Origin: Sphingomonas sp.
GTDB taxonomy: Bacteria > Pseudomonadota > Alphaproteobacteria > Sphingomonadales > Sphingomonadaceae
Direction of reading: 5' to 3'
Assembly (NCBI RefSeq): GCF_019635515.1
Contig: NZ_JAHBZI010000002.1
Location: 686,001 to 750,000 of the forward strand
DNA: 64,000 nt
Shown: one piece after another, positions 21,167 through 29,747 of the stretch
Layout of the letters: each line of letters starts with the position of its first letter
How positions within the stretch are numbered: position 1 is the stretch's first letter
The notes under the pieces: generated by a model
Databases searched by the model: none
Told to the model about the DNA's origin: nothing
Seen by the model: only the letters and a program-made list of their open reading frames with translations
Made by a program: the position numbers and the translations under genes

Positions 21167-21231
21167 CGAATCCCCCGGTCCTGCGGATGCTAATTGCGCT
21201 CGGCGTCTCGGGATAGCGCCAAAATGGACGT

Positions 21232-23400
21232 TCAGACGAAGCTGTAGGGATCGACGTCGACGGCGACGCGGACCTTCGGGCCCCAGCTCAGGCCGCCCAG
21301 CCATTCGCGGATCATGTCCTGCACGTCGAAGGCGCGGCGGGCATGGATCAGCAGGCGGAAGCGGTGGCGGCCGCGCAGCATCGCCAGCGGGGCGGGGGCG
21401 GGGCCGTAGACATGCATCTCGTCGCGCCGCGGGGCGGTGCGGCCGATCATCCGCGCGATTTCCTCGGCGGCGGCCTTGTCTTCGGAACTGACGATGATCG
21501 CGGCATAGCGGCCATAGGGCGGGGCGCCGGCGTCGCGGCGCGCCTCGGTCTCGGCGGCGTAGAAGCTGTCGGCGTCGCCGGAGACCAGCGCCCGCATCAC
21601 CTGTGCGTCGGGGGCGTGGGTCTGGATATAGACGGTGCCGGGCTTCTCGCCGCGCCCGGCGCGCCCCGAGACCTGCATGATCTGCTGGAAGGTCCGCTCG
21701 GAAGCGCGCAGGTCGCCGCCGTCGAGCCCGAGATCGGCATCGACCACGCCGACCAGCGTGAGGTTGGGGAAATGATAGCCCTTGGTCACCAGCTGGGTGC
21801 CGATGACGATATCGATATCGCCATGCTCCATGCGGCTGACGAACTCGGCCGCGCGGGCCGGGGACCAGATCGTGTCCGAAGTGACCACGGCGGTGCGCGC
21901 CTCCGGGAAGATCGCCGCGACCTCATCGGCGATGCGCTCGACGCCGGGGCCGCAGGCGACCAGCGTGTCCTCGGACTTGCACTCCGGGCAGATCTCCGGC
22001 GTCGCCTCGACATGCCCGCAATGGTGGCAGGAAAGGCGGCGGATCAGCCGGTGCTCGACCATCCATGCCGTGCAGTTCGGACATTGGAAGCGGTGCCCGC
22101 AATGGCGGCACAGCGTCAGCGGGGCATAGCCGCGGCGGTTGAGGAACAGCAAGGATTGCTCGCCGCGTTCGAGCGTTTCCTCTAGCGCCTTGACCAGCCG
22201 CGGCGACAGCCAGCGGCCGCGCTCGGGCGGTTCCTGGATCAGGTCGATCGCTTCGATCCGCGGCATCTCGGCGGTGCCGAAGCGGATCGGCAGCTTGAGC
22301 TCCTCATAGCGGCCGAGCTCGACCTGGTGGCGGGTCTCGATCGCCGGCGTCGCGCTGGCGAGGATCACGGTGCATTCCTCGAAGAAACCGCGCATCACCG
22401 CCACGTCGCGGGCGTGGTAATGGACGCCCTCTTCCTGCTTGAAGCTGGTCTCGTGCGCCTCGTCGACGACGATCAGGCCGAGGTTCGGATAGGGCAGGAA
22501 CAGCGCCGAGCGCGCGCCGACGGTGACCATCGCCTCGCCGCTGGCGATCGCCCGCCACGCCCGCCGCCGCTGTGAGGTGCGCAGCCCCGAATGCCAGGCG
22601 ACCGGTTCGCAGCCGAAGCGCTTGGCGAAGCGGGTCAGGAACGGTTCGGTCAGCGCGATTTCGGGGAGCAGCACCAGCGTCTGCTTGCCCGAAGCCAAGG
22701 CCGCGGCGACGGCTTCGAAATAGACTTCGGTCTTGCCCGAACCGGTGACGCCGTCGAGCAGGAAGGTCTGGAACGCCCCGGCGCCGACCGATTGGCGCAG
22801 GATGCTGGCGGCATCGGCTTGCTCGGGCGACAGGTCGGGCGGGCCGAAATGCGGATCGGGCAGCGGATAGGGCGTGTCGGTATCGACCACCACCGCCTCG
22901 ATCGCGCCGGCCTTGACCAGTCCGCGGATCACCCCTTCCGAAACATCGGCGATCGTCGCCAGCTCGCGGACCAGTCCCTGGCGGTCGCCGATGCGTTCGA
23001 GCGCCTGTTCGCGCTGGGGCGTGAGGCGATCGGGGACGATGCCGGTGGCGCGATATTCGGTGATCGTCGGCGCCGCCTCGAACGCCGCCGAGGTCCGCAG
23101 CGCCATCGCCAGCACCGCGGCCGGCGGGCTGAGATAATAGTTGGCGGTCCATTCGACGAGGCGGCGGACGGGGGCCGGGATAGGCGGCGCGTCGGATACG
23201 CCGAGCAACGGCCGCAGGCGATTGTCGCCGACCTCCGCGTCCGAAGGCATGCGCTCGGCTTCCCACACCACCCCGGCGAGCTGGCGCGGGCCCAGGGGCG
23301 CGACGACGATCGAGCCCGGCTTGACCTGCATGCCTTGGGGCACACGGTAGTCGAGCGGGCCGAGCGCGGAATTCATGACGAGGACACGGGCACGGGTCAT
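21232..23400 (-). CDS. priA: primosomal protein N' (replication restart helicase)
   Basis: 3'-to-5' DNA helicase that reloads the replisome at collapsed forks. The 722 residues contain an N-terminal DNA-binding domain (ARVLVMNSALGPLDYRVP), Walker A GVTGSGKTE, a DEAH box VVDEAHE and the zinc-binding cysteines in CRHCGHRFQCPNC and CHHCGH...CPEC. The C-terminal end is VDVDPYSFV, typical for PriA. The ATG at 23400 has a GAGGCG site upstream; the longer open frame reaching 24036 reads through a repeat and a gene on the other strand and is not used. Confidence 0.96.
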   Translation of the reverse strand: MTRARVLVMNSALGPLDYRVPQGMQVKPGSIVVAPLGPRQLAGVVWEAERMPSDAEVGDNRLRPLLGVSDAPPIPAPVRRLVEWTANYYLSPPAAVLAMALRTSAAFEAAPTITEYRATGIVPDRLTPQREQALERIGDRQGLVRELATIADVSEGVIRGLVKAGAIEAVVVDTDTPYPLPDPHFGPPDLSPEQADAASILRQSVGAGAFQTFLLDGVTGSGKTEVYFEAVAAALASGKQTLVLLPEIALTEPFLTRFAKRFGCEPVAWHSGLRTSQRRRAWRAIASGEAMVTVGARSALFLPYPNLGLIVVDEAHETSFKQEEGVHYHARDVAVMRGFFEECTVILASATPAIETRHQVELGRYEELKLPIRFGTAEMPRIEAIDLIQEPPERGRWLSPRLVKALEETLERGEQSLLFLNRRGYAPLTLCRHCGHRFQCPNCTAWMVEHRLIRRLSCHHCGHVEATPEICPECKSEDTLVACGPGVERIADEVAAIFPEARTAVVTSDTIWSPARAAEFVSRMEHGDIDIVIGTQLVTKGYHFPNLTLVGVVDADLGLDGGDLRASERTFQQIMQVSGRAGRGEKPGTVYIQTHAPDAQVMRALVSGDADSFYAAETEARRDAGAPPYGRYAAIIVSSEDKAAAEEIARMIGRTAPRRDEMHVYGPAPAPLAMLRGRHRFRLLIHARRAFDVQDMIREWLGGLSWGPKVRVAVDVDPYSFV

Positions 23401-23466
23401 CGCCGCCTCATATGGGGATTTGTGAGCGAAGCGGAATCCCGTATCGTCGGCCGAGGAGGATTCCAT

Positions 23467-23901
23467 ATGTTGCTTGTGGCCCTGATGCTCGCCCAGACCG
23501 TACCGCAATGCCCGGCGACCGATGTCAACCTGCCGGCGCCGCTCGCGGCATGGACGGCGCCGGGCGACGGGTTGAGCCCGGGCAAGGCGATGTGGCTGAG
23601 GGCTGGTGACCCCGCGAAGCTCGCCTGGCCGGTCGCCAACCCCAAACCGGGCAAAGCCAGCGTGATCGCATTCCGCGTCGATACGCCGGGTACCTATGGC
23701 GTGGCGCTGGATAAGGGCGGCTGGATCGACCTCTATCCGATAAAGGGCAAGACACCGCTCAAGTCGGTGCGCCACGGGCATGGCCCCGAATGCTCGTCGA
23801 TCCGCAAGATCGTCTGGTTCGATCTGAAGCCGGCGACCTATCGGCTGACGGTCACCGGTCTGCAGGCCGATACGGTGAAGGCGATGCTCGTTCGCGAATA
23901 G
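23467..23901 (+). CDS. small secreted protein (paralogue A)
   Basis: A 144-residue protein with a signal peptide (MLLVALMLAQTVPQ) and a strong GAGGAGG upstream. It shares its layout with the 133-residue gene at 24965: TPGTYGVALDKGGWIDL, then PLKS/PLRM, then CSSIRKIVWFDLKPATYRLTVTGL. Both probably adopt the same beta-rich fold and keep the same cysteine pair. Family not recognised. Divergent from priA, with 66 nt between starts. Copy 1 of the 262-bp repeat follows. Confidence 0.7.
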   Translation: MLLVALMLAQTVPQCPATDVNLPAPLAAWTAPGDGLSPGKAMWLRAGDPAKLAWPVANPKPGKASVIAFRVDTPGTYGVALDKGGWIDLYPIKGKTPLKSVRHGHGPECSSIRKIVWFDLKPATYRLTVTGLQADTVKAMLVRE

Positions 23902-23931
23902 GACGGGCGGGCGTTGGCGCTCCCCTCGCCC

Positions 23932-24193
23932 GGCTTGCAATGTAGGATTTGGCCTGCTTGGGTCCGGTGGCCGGATCGCCCCGGCCGCTCTTTGAACCGC
24001 TGAATATCGATGGCATGTCGCCTTGGTGTCGCGCATGTGGCGCGCACCTGTCGCGTTGGTGTCGCCTGCCTGTCGCGTATGTGACGCCCGCCTGTCGCGT
24101 CCGTGTCGCGAAACCGTCGCGTCGCCGCAACCGCCTCAGAGCGCGCGAATGTTGCGTACCCCGAAAACACTAAACTTCCTCAACATTCGCGGC
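23932..24193 (+). repeat. 262-bp dispersed repeat, copy 1, with an 11-bp-phased TGTCGC array
   Basis: Nearly identical to the inverted copy at 30970-31231 (about seven differences by eye, no length change). Ten hexamers start at 24016, 24027, 24038, 24049, 24060, 24071, 24082, 24093, 24104 and 24115. Seven are TGTCGC; the others are TGGCGC, TGACGC and CGTCGC. The spacing is exactly 11 bp, about one helical turn, and is not a multiple of three. The right end is a hairpin: CGCGAATGTTG (24144-24154) with CAACATTCGCG (24181-24191). Open frames across it are not credible genes. It sits between convergent genes. Confidence 0.85.
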
Positions 24194-24194
24194 C

Positions 24195-24872
24195 CTAATC
24201 GCCGCTGCCACTGAAGCTGGCGACGTTGAACGCCAGGGTGAAGGTCGCGGCATGGTCCATCTGGTCGCGGCGGCCGTCGCGGCCGAAGCGATACTGGTTG
24301 AGATAGCCGATCTCGCCGCGGACCTTGCCGATCAGCGGCAGCGAAATCCCCACCGCGTTGCGCATGCGCTCATATCCGCCCCTCTGGCCCCAGGACGTGG
24401 TGTTGACGTTCCAGAAATGCTCCTGTGTGGCGAACAGCTTGAGCCCGGAATCGTTGAGCGGCGTGTCGAAGGCCAGCCGCGGGCGTACCCGCAGGCCGAC
24501 CGCGCCGCCAAGGCTGTTGAAGCGCTGCTCGGTGCGCAGCCTTCCCGAAAAGCCCGAGCCGAGGGGCACCAGGATCATCTGGCGCAGCCGCTCTTCATTG
24601 GGCAGGCGCACGCCTTTGTTCCAGTCCTCGACATGACGATAGCCGATCGACAGCTCGATGCCGCTTTCGGTCGTGTGCGTGAACAATGCCCCAGCCTCGG
24701 CGTGCGCGAAGCCCTCGGCGCGGTCGCTGAAGCGACCGATGCCTTCCAGCGTCACCTTCTCGCGGTCGCCGATCGCGATCGTGCCGTTGGTCTGGAGCCA
24801 GAGCTGCTCGTCCTCCTGCTGCGCGGCGGCGGGTGCGGCGATCAGCAGGAGCGGGAAAAGATAGCGGAACAT
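24195..24872 (-). CDS. DUF2490-type outer-membrane-barrel-like protein
   Basis: A 225-residue secreted protein. The signal peptide (MFRYLFPLLLIAAPAAAQQ) is followed by EDEQLWLQTNGTIAI and alternating beta strands with QMILVPLGSGFSGRLRTEQRFN and a C-terminal FTLAFNVASFSG strand. This is the pattern of DUF2490, whose members look like small outer-membrane beta barrels. Function unknown. Its stop abuts the repeat. The 92 nt upstream of its start are AT-rich and shared with the divergent gene at 24965. Confidence 0.75.
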   Translation of the reverse strand: MFRYLFPLLLIAAPAAAQQEDEQLWLQTNGTIAIGDREKVTLEGIGRFSDRAEGFAHAEAGALFTHTTESGIELSIGYRHVEDWNKGVRLPNEERLRQMILVPLGSGFSGRLRTEQRFNSLGGAVGLRVRPRLAFDTPLNDSGLKLFATQEHFWNVNTTSWGQRGGYERMRNAVGISLPLIGKVRGEIGYLNQYRFGRDGRRDQMDHAATFTLAFNVASFSGSGD

Positions 24873-24964
24873 TCGGCCCTCCTAGACCGGATCGCGTCGC
24901 GTTTGTTGCAAAAGTGTAATAGAACATTTAGAGAACACGGAGACTTGAATGAGGGAGAGGCCCG

Positions 24965-25366
24965 ATGATCTTGAGCGTGATGGCGCTGGCGATGGCGGCG
25001 CAGCCTTGTACGAAATCGGCGGAATTGCCGCGCGAGCTTTCCGGATGGGCGCGCGCAGGCGAGGGCCTCGACACCCGTCACGCGACCCTGCTCAGCCCGC
25101 GCGGCGGACGGATCGAGACGCGGGTGACGATCCGCAAGGCGGGCATTTTCGGCATCGCGATCGACCGCGAAGGCTGGATCGATGTCGCGCCGGCGCGCGG
25201 CAAGCCGCTGCGGATGGCGTCGGAGAATCGCGGGCCGCGCTGCTCGGGGATCCGCAAGATCGTCCGCTACCGGTTGCGGCCGGGCGCGTATCGCGTCACC
25301 GTCGCCAGGCTCGACGGCAAGCAGGTGCGGCTGATGCTGGTGCATGGTTTGCCCGCGCGGCGCTAA
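24965..25366 (+). CDS. small secreted protein (paralogue B)
   Basis: A 133-residue protein with a signal peptide (MILSVMALAMAAQ). It matches the gene at 23467 in order and spacing: AGIFGIAIDREGWIDV, GKPLRM, CSGIRKIVRYRLRPGAYRVTVARL and an end at RLML. The two copies flank the DUF2490 gene and the 262-bp repeat. Not recognised. AT-rich DNA upstream (TTGCAA near 24905, TAGAGA near 24928) may hold a promoter. Confidence 0.7.
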   Translation: MILSVMALAMAAQPCTKSAELPRELSGWARAGEGLDTRHATLLSPRGGRIETRVTIRKAGIFGIAIDREGWIDVAPARGKPLRMASENRGPRCSGIRKIVRYRLRPGAYRVTVARLDGKQVRLMLVHGLPARR

Positions 25367-25404
25367 ATGGGTAGGCGGTGGGCAAAGAAGCCACGGAGCC
25401 CCAA

Positions 25405-26058
25405 ATGAAGTTCTTCGCCGACACCGCCGACACCGCCGACATTCGTGACCTGGCCGAAACCGGGCTGCTCGACGGCGTCACGACCAATCCGTCGCTGATC
25501 CACAAGGCGGGCCGCGATTTCCTCGAAGTGGTCAGGGAGATTTGCGGGATCGTCGACGGGCCGGTCTCGGCCGAAGTCGTCGCGCTCGATCATGCCGGGA
25601 TGATGCGCGAGGCCGAGATCCTGCGGAAGATCGCCGACAATGTCGCGGTCAAGGTGCCGCTGACGATCGACGGGCTCAAGACCTGCAAGGCGCTGACCAA
25701 TGACGGCACGATGGTCAACGTCACGCTCTGCTTCTCGCCCAACCAGGCGCTGCTCGCGGCCAAGGCCGGCGCGACCTTCGTCTCGCCCTTCGTCGGCCGG
25801 CACGACGATAACGGCTTCGACGGGATGGAACTGATCGCCGATATCCGGACGATTTACGACAATTACGACTTCGACACCGAGATCCTGGTCGCCAGCGTCC
25901 GCCACCCGATCCATGTGCTCGAAAGCGCCAAGATCGGTGCCGACGTGATGACCGCGCCGCCGGCGGTGATCCGCCAGCTGGTCAAGCATGTCCTGACCGA
26001 CAAGGGCATCGAAGGCTTCCTCGCCGATTGGGCGAAGACCGGGCAGAAGATCGGGTGA
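25405..26058 (+). CDS. transaldolase / fructose-6-phosphate aldolase family
   Basis: Class I aldolase of the small transaldolase (TalC/Fsa) family, acting on dihydroxyacetone units of sugar phosphates. The 217 residues include [19 protein letters not shown], the Schiff-base Lys in VAVKVPLT and the SPFVGRHDD segment. The SPFVGR form is typical of microbial transaldolases rather than Fsa. GGAG precedes the start by 8 nt. The stop lies 2 nt before the likely start of the recombinase frame. Confidence 0.92.
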   Translation: MKFFADTADTADIRDLAETGLLDGVTTNPSLIHKAGRDFLEVVREICGIVDGPVSAEVVALDHAGMMREAEILRKIADNVAVKVPLTIDGLKTCKALTNDGTMVNVTLCFSPNQALLAAKAGATFVSPFVGRHDDNGFDGMELIADIRTIYDNYDFDTEILVASVRHPIHVLESAKIGADVMTAPPAVIRQLVKHVLTDKGIEGFLADWAKTGQKIG

Positions 26059-26059
26059 G

Positions 26060-26950
26060 CTGATCAAATCCCTTCCGCTCCTCTACGCCCAGCACCTCGC
26101 CCGCGACCGGCGGCGTTCGGCGCATACCGTGCGGGCCTATGAAGCGACGGCGGTGCGGCTGGTGGCGTTCCTGCAAGGGCATTGGGGCGGCGAGGTCACG
26201 CGCGAAGCGCTCGCGGCGATCACCGCCGCCGATCTGCGCGCCTTCCTCGCCGCCCGCCGCAACGACGGGATCGGCAACGCCTCCGCCGCGCGCGAGCTTT
26301 CGGCGGTGCGCGGGTTCCTGAAATTCGTGGGTGAGGAGGGTGCCGAATTGCCCCGCCTGCGCGGGCCGCGCGTCAAGAAGGGCGTGCCGCGGCCGATCGC
26401 GCCGCACGAGGCGGTGGCGCTGGCCGAACTGGCGTCCGAAGAAGCCAGCGCGCCGTGGATCGCCGCGCGCGACTGGGCGGTGCTGTTGCTGCTCTATGGC
26501 GCGGGGCTTCGCATCGGCGAAGCGGTGGGCCTGACCGGCGCGGTGCTGCCGCTCGGCGCGACGCTGCGCGTGACCGGCAAGCGCGGCAAGACCCGGATCG
26601 TGCCGTTGCTGCCGCAGGTTCGCGATGCGATCGAAGCCTATGCCAGGAGCAATCCTTGGCCGGCATCCGCCAACGCGCCGCTGTTTCGCGGGGCCAAGGG
26701 CGGACCGCTGCCGCCCGGCGCGATCCGCAAATCGGTGCGCTCGGCCCGCACGGCGTTGGGGCTATCTGAGCGGACCACTCCCCACGCGCTGCGTCACAGC
26801 TTCGCGACACATTTGCTCGGGCGCGGCGCCGATCTGCGCGCGTTGCAAGAGCTGCTCGGCCATGCCAGCCTCAGCTCGACCCAGATCTACACCGCGGTCG
26901 ATGCCGCGCATCTGCTCGATGTCTATCGCAACGCCCATCCCCGGGCGTGA
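26060..26950 (+). CDS. xerC: tyrosine recombinase, XerC-like
   Basis: Site-specific recombinase, probably for chromosome dimer resolution. The catalytic set is complete: Arg in YGAGLRIGEAVGL, Lys in TGKRGKTRIV, HxxR in PHALRHSFATHLL, His in LGHASLSSTQIY and the Tyr of IYTAV. The N-terminal SAM-like domain begins in frame around 26063 (LIKSLPLLYAQHLARDRRRSA), but no ATG, GTG or TTG exists between the upstream in-frame stop (25994) and GTG 26129. Translation may start at the CTG at 26060, coupled to the preceding stop, or the true start may be lost. Starting at 26129 would remove the first helix. Confidence 0.85.
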   Translation: MIKSLPLLYAQHLARDRRRSAHTVRAYEATAVRLVAFLQGHWGGEVTREALAAITAADLRAFLAARRNDGIGNASAARELSAVRGFLKFVGEEGAELPRLRGPRVKKGVPRPIAPHEAVALAELASEEASAPWIAARDWAVLLLLYGAGLRIGEAVGLTGAVLPLGATLRVTGKRGKTRIVPLLPQVRDAIEAYARSNPWPASANAPLFRGAKGGPLPPGAIRKSVRSARTALGLSERTTPHALRHSFATHLLGRGADLRALQELLGHASLSSTQIYTAVDAAHLLDVYRNAHPRA

Positions 26951-26954
26951 TCGT

Positions 26955-27539
26955 TCAGCTGCGCGATTTCCAGGTCAGGACGCGCCACAGATAGATGGCG
27001 ACGAGCACGACGATGATGCCGATCACGATCGGTGCGATCCAATGCTCGATCGTATCGAAATTGGTGCCGAGCCAGAAGCCGACGCCGACCAGGATCAGGT
27101 TCCACACCAGACTGCCCAGCGTCGTGTAGATCACGAAGGTCCAGAACGGCATGCGCATCAGGCCGGCGGGGATCGAAATCACCGTGCGGCCGATCGGCAT
27201 GAAGCGGAAGATGAAAACGGTTATGCCGCCATGTTTGAGGAAGAAGGCGTGCATCTTCTCGATGTCGCGCCACTCCATCGTCAGCCAGCGGCCCCAGCGA
27301 TCGACGAACGGCCGCAGCCGCTCATAGCCGAAGCGCCGGCCGATCTCGAACCAGAAGAGGTTGCCGACAATGCAGCCGAAAGTGCCGACCAGCACCAACA
27401 GCAGGAAATTGAATTCCCCCTGCGCCGCGGCGATGCCTGCCACTCCCATGATCACTTCGGACGGAACGGGCGGAATCACATTTTCCAGCACCATCAGCAG
27501 GAAGATGCCGAAATACCCCCAGGCCAGCCAATCGATCAC
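26955..27539 (-). CDS. DedA-family membrane protein
   Basis: A 194-residue integral membrane protein of the DedA/SNARE-associated family, thought to flip undecaprenyl or phospholipid carriers. It shows the family markers ENVIPPVPSEVIM, GCIVGNLFWFEIGRRFG and FMPIGRTVISIPAGLMRMP, with at least four hydrophobic segments. It is convergent with xerC (4 nt apart) and lies downstream of gshB on the same strand. Confidence 0.9.
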   Translation of the reverse strand: MIDWLAWGYFGIFLLMVLENVIPPVPSEVIMGVAGIAAAQGEFNFLLLVLVGTFGCIVGNLFWFEIGRRFGYERLRPFVDRWGRWLTMEWRDIEKMHAFFLKHGGITVFIFRFMPIGRTVISIPAGLMRMPFWTFVIYTTLGSLVWNLILVGVGFWLGTNFDTIEHWIAPIVIGIIVVLVAIYLWRVLTWKSRS

Positions 27540-27548
27540 GTAAGTGGC

Positions 27549-28505
27549 TCAGCTCCGCTCGGCGACGCGGCGTTCGATCGCTTGCCAGATGACGGCGCCG
27601 GTGTCGGTGCCGTTGAAGCGGTCGATCGCGACGATGCCGGTGGGAGAAGTGACGTTGATCTCGGTCAGCCATTCGCCGCCGATCACGTCGATGCCGACGA
27701 ACAGCAGTCCGCGCCGCCTGAGCTCTGGCCCCATCGCCTCGCAGATTTCCCGCTCGCGCGGGGTCAGCTCGGTCTTGGCCGCCGAGCCCCCCACCGCGAG
27801 GTTCGAACGGATCTCCCCTTCACCGGGAATCCGGTTGATCGCGCCGGCGACCTCGCCATCGACCAGCACGATGCGCTTGTCGCCTTCGGCCACCGAGGGG
27901 AGAAACGCCTGCACCATGTGCGGCTCGCGATAGGCTGTGTTGAACACTTCGATCAGCGCCGAGAGGTTGGCGCCATCCGACCCGACCTTGAAGATCGCCT
28001 TGCCGCCATTGCCGTGGAGCGGCTTGATGACGATCTCGCCATGCTCGGCGAGGAAGGCGCGGGCTTCGTCGAGGCTGCGGGTGATCAGCGTTGGTGGCAT
28101 GAAGCGCGCATAATCGAGGACGAAGACCTTCTCGGGCGCGTTGCGGACGCTGGCGGGGTCGTTGACCACCAGGGTCTTGTCAGCGATCCGCTCGAGCAGA
28201 TGGGTGGCGGTGATATAGCCGAGGTCGAAGGGCGGATCCTGGCGCATCAGCACGACATCGGCCTCTTCGCCAAGATCGAGATTGACGGGTTCGCCGAACT
28301 TGAAGTGATCGCCCTGCACCCGCTGGACCGTCACCGGATGGGCTTTCGCCCAGACCCGGCCGTCGCGGTAATTGAGGTCTTCGGCGGCATAGTGGAATAT
28401 CCGGTGCCCGCGCGCCTGCGCCGACAGCATCAGCGCGAATGTCGAATCGCCGGCGATGTTGATCGCATCCAGCGGGTCCATCTGCACGGCGACGGTAAGC
28501 GGCAT
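27549..28505 (-). CDS. gshB: glutathione synthase
   Basis: Joins glycine to gamma-glutamylcysteine using ATP. The 318-residue protein has the ATP-grasp layout with the GshB markers VLMRQDPPFDLGYITATHLLE (in part), VNDPASVRNAPEK, IVIKPLHGNGGKAIF and INVTSPTGIVAID. The start at 28505 fits; an upstream in-frame start at 28553 would add 16 residues. Neighbours on the same strand are yraN and rsmI, a common alphaproteobacterial order. Confidence 0.95.
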   Translation of the reverse strand: MPLTVAVQMDPLDAINIAGDSTFALMLSAQARGHRIFHYAAEDLNYRDGRVWAKAHPVTVQRVQGDHFKFGEPVNLDLGEEADVVLMRQDPPFDLGYITATHLLERIADKTLVVNDPASVRNAPEKVFVLDYARFMPPTLITRSLDEARAFLAEHGEIVIKPLHGNGGKAIFKVGSDGANLSALIEVFNTAYREPHMVQAFLPSVAEGDKRIVLVDGEVAGAINRIPGEGEIRSNLAVGGSAAKTELTPREREICEAMGPELRRRGLLFVGIDVIGGEWLTEINVTSPTGIVAIDRFNGTDTGAVIWQAIERRVAERS

Positions 28506-28549
28506 CGATTGCTCCTTGTGGAGCCTCTTAGGTGACTTATTCGAATAAG

Positions 28550-28903
28550 TCACCCTATCCAGGCGTTCTCGATATGGCGAGGGAGCGACTTCGGGGCAAT
28601 GAGGATCACGTCGATACGCACATCATCGTTCGGCCCGGCATAGCGCGGCATCAGTACTTCTGCCGCACGTGCCACGCGGGAAAGCCGGCGCTCGTCGATG
28701 GCGAAGTCGAGATCGGCCGATGTCGCGCGGGTCTTCACTTCGACGAATGCGATAAGGTTTCCCTTGCGCGCGACGAGATCGACTTCGCCCGCCGGGGTGC
28801 GGACGCGGCGATCGAGGATGCGCCAACCCTTGAGCCACAGCCACCACGCGGCGCGGCGCTCTCCGTCGCGACCGCTCAGCTCGGCGGCGCGGCGATCCCT
28901 CAT
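28550..28903 (-). CDS. yraN: UPF0102 (YraN) nuclease-like protein
   Basis: A 117-residue protein of the YraN family with a restriction-endonuclease-like fold. Conserved features are GRDGERRAAWWLWLKGWRIL, the GEVDLVAR Asp and FVEVKTRA with the catalytic-type E-x-K. Cellular role is unclear. The ATG overlaps the rsmI stop (ATGA), so it is translated from the rsmI message. Confidence 0.9.
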   Translation of the reverse strand: MRDRRAAELSGRDGERRAAWWLWLKGWRILDRRVRTPAGEVDLVARKGNLIAFVEVKTRATSADLDFAIDERRLSRVARAAEVLMPRYAGPNDDVRIDVILIAPKSLPRHIENAWIG

Positions 28904-29736
28904 TCGCCCTTCATCGCCATCGCGCGGGCATATAGCGCCTTGCGGTCCAGCCCGAACTTCCTGGCGACTTCGCCCACCGCTTTCGAGGCGGGCAGGCGGG
29001 TCAGCGCCTCGGCCAGCGCGGCGTCGGCATCCTCGGCGCTGGCGGGTGGAGCCTCGCCGGGCGGCGCGACGATGATGACGATCTCGCCCTTGGGCGGCGC
29101 CTCGGCATAGCGTTCGGCAAGCCGGGTCAGCGATCCGGTCACGCATTCTTCGAATCGCTTGGTGATCTCGCGCGCCACCGCTGCTTCGCGGTCGCCCAGA
29201 CCATCGGCCAGCGCGGCGAGGCAGGCGGAGAGGCGCGGGCCCGATTCGTAAAGGACCAGCGTCGCGCGCACGCCGGCGATCTCGGCGATCGATTCGGCAC
29301 GAGCCTGTTGCTTGCTGGGCAGGAAGCCGAGGAACAGGAAACGGTCGGTCGGCAGGCCCGCCAGCGTCAGCGCGGCGATCGCGGCGCAGGGGCCCGGGAT
29401 CGTCGTCACCGCATGCCCGGCGGCGCGAGCGTCGCGGACCAGCTTGAAGCCGGGGTCGGAGATCAGGGGCGTGCCCGCGTCCGAGACCAGGGCCACCACT
29501 TCGCTGCTCATCCGTGCGATCAGCCCGGGGCGGACCGCATCGGCGTTGTGGTCGTGATAGGGCGTCATTTTGCCCTTGGCCCCCAAGTGACGAAAAAGTC
29601 CGGCTGTCACCCGGCTGTCCTCGACAGCGACCACATCCGCGTTCAGGAGTATCTGCGAAGCGCGCGGAGAAAGATCGCCGAGATTGCCGATAGGCGTGGC
29701 GACGATGTAGAGGCCGGGCGAAAGTACAGAGTCCAT
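28900..29736 (-). CDS. rsmI: 16S rRNA (cytidine-1402 2'-O) methyltransferase
   Basis: Methylates the ribose of C1402 in 16S rRNA. The 278-residue tetrapyrrole-methylase-like protein has GLYIVATPIGNLGDLS at the N-terminus, VVAVEDSRVTAGL, LVSDAGTPLISDPG and the C-terminal KFGLDRKALYARAMAMK helix. All are typical of RsmI. It is divergent from the LpoA-like gene and overlaps yraN by 4 nt. Confidence 0.94.
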   Translation of the reverse strand: MDSVLSPGLYIVATPIGNLGDLSPRASQILLNADVVAVEDSRVTAGLFRHLGAKGKMTPYHDHNADAVRPGLIARMSSEVVALVSDAGTPLISDPGFKLVRDARAAGHAVTTIPGPCAAIAALTLAGLPTDRFLFLGFLPSKQQARAESIAEIAGVRATLVLYESGPRLSACLAALADGLGDREAAVAREITKRFEECVTGSLTRLAERYAEAPPKGEIVIIVAPPGEAPPASAEDADAALAEALTRLPASKAVGEVARKFGLDRKALYARAMAMKGE

Positions 29737-29747
29737 CGGGGAGAGTC

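Noticed and set aside
23401..24036. Upstream extension of priA on the minus strand
   Set aside because: The extension runs through a secreted-protein gene on the other strand and the repeat. PriA homology begins at the ATG at 23400, which has a ribosome-binding site.
23949..24173. 74-codon frame conserved in both copies of the 262-bp repeat
   Set aside because: Conservation follows from DNA identity. The 11-bp lattice cycles through all three frames, giving a Cys/Arg-rich peptide without plausible fold or ribosome-binding site.
26060..26950. Integrase of a mobile element
   Set aside because: The tyrosine recombinase is short, XerC-like and sits among housekeeping genes with no attachment repeats or cargo.
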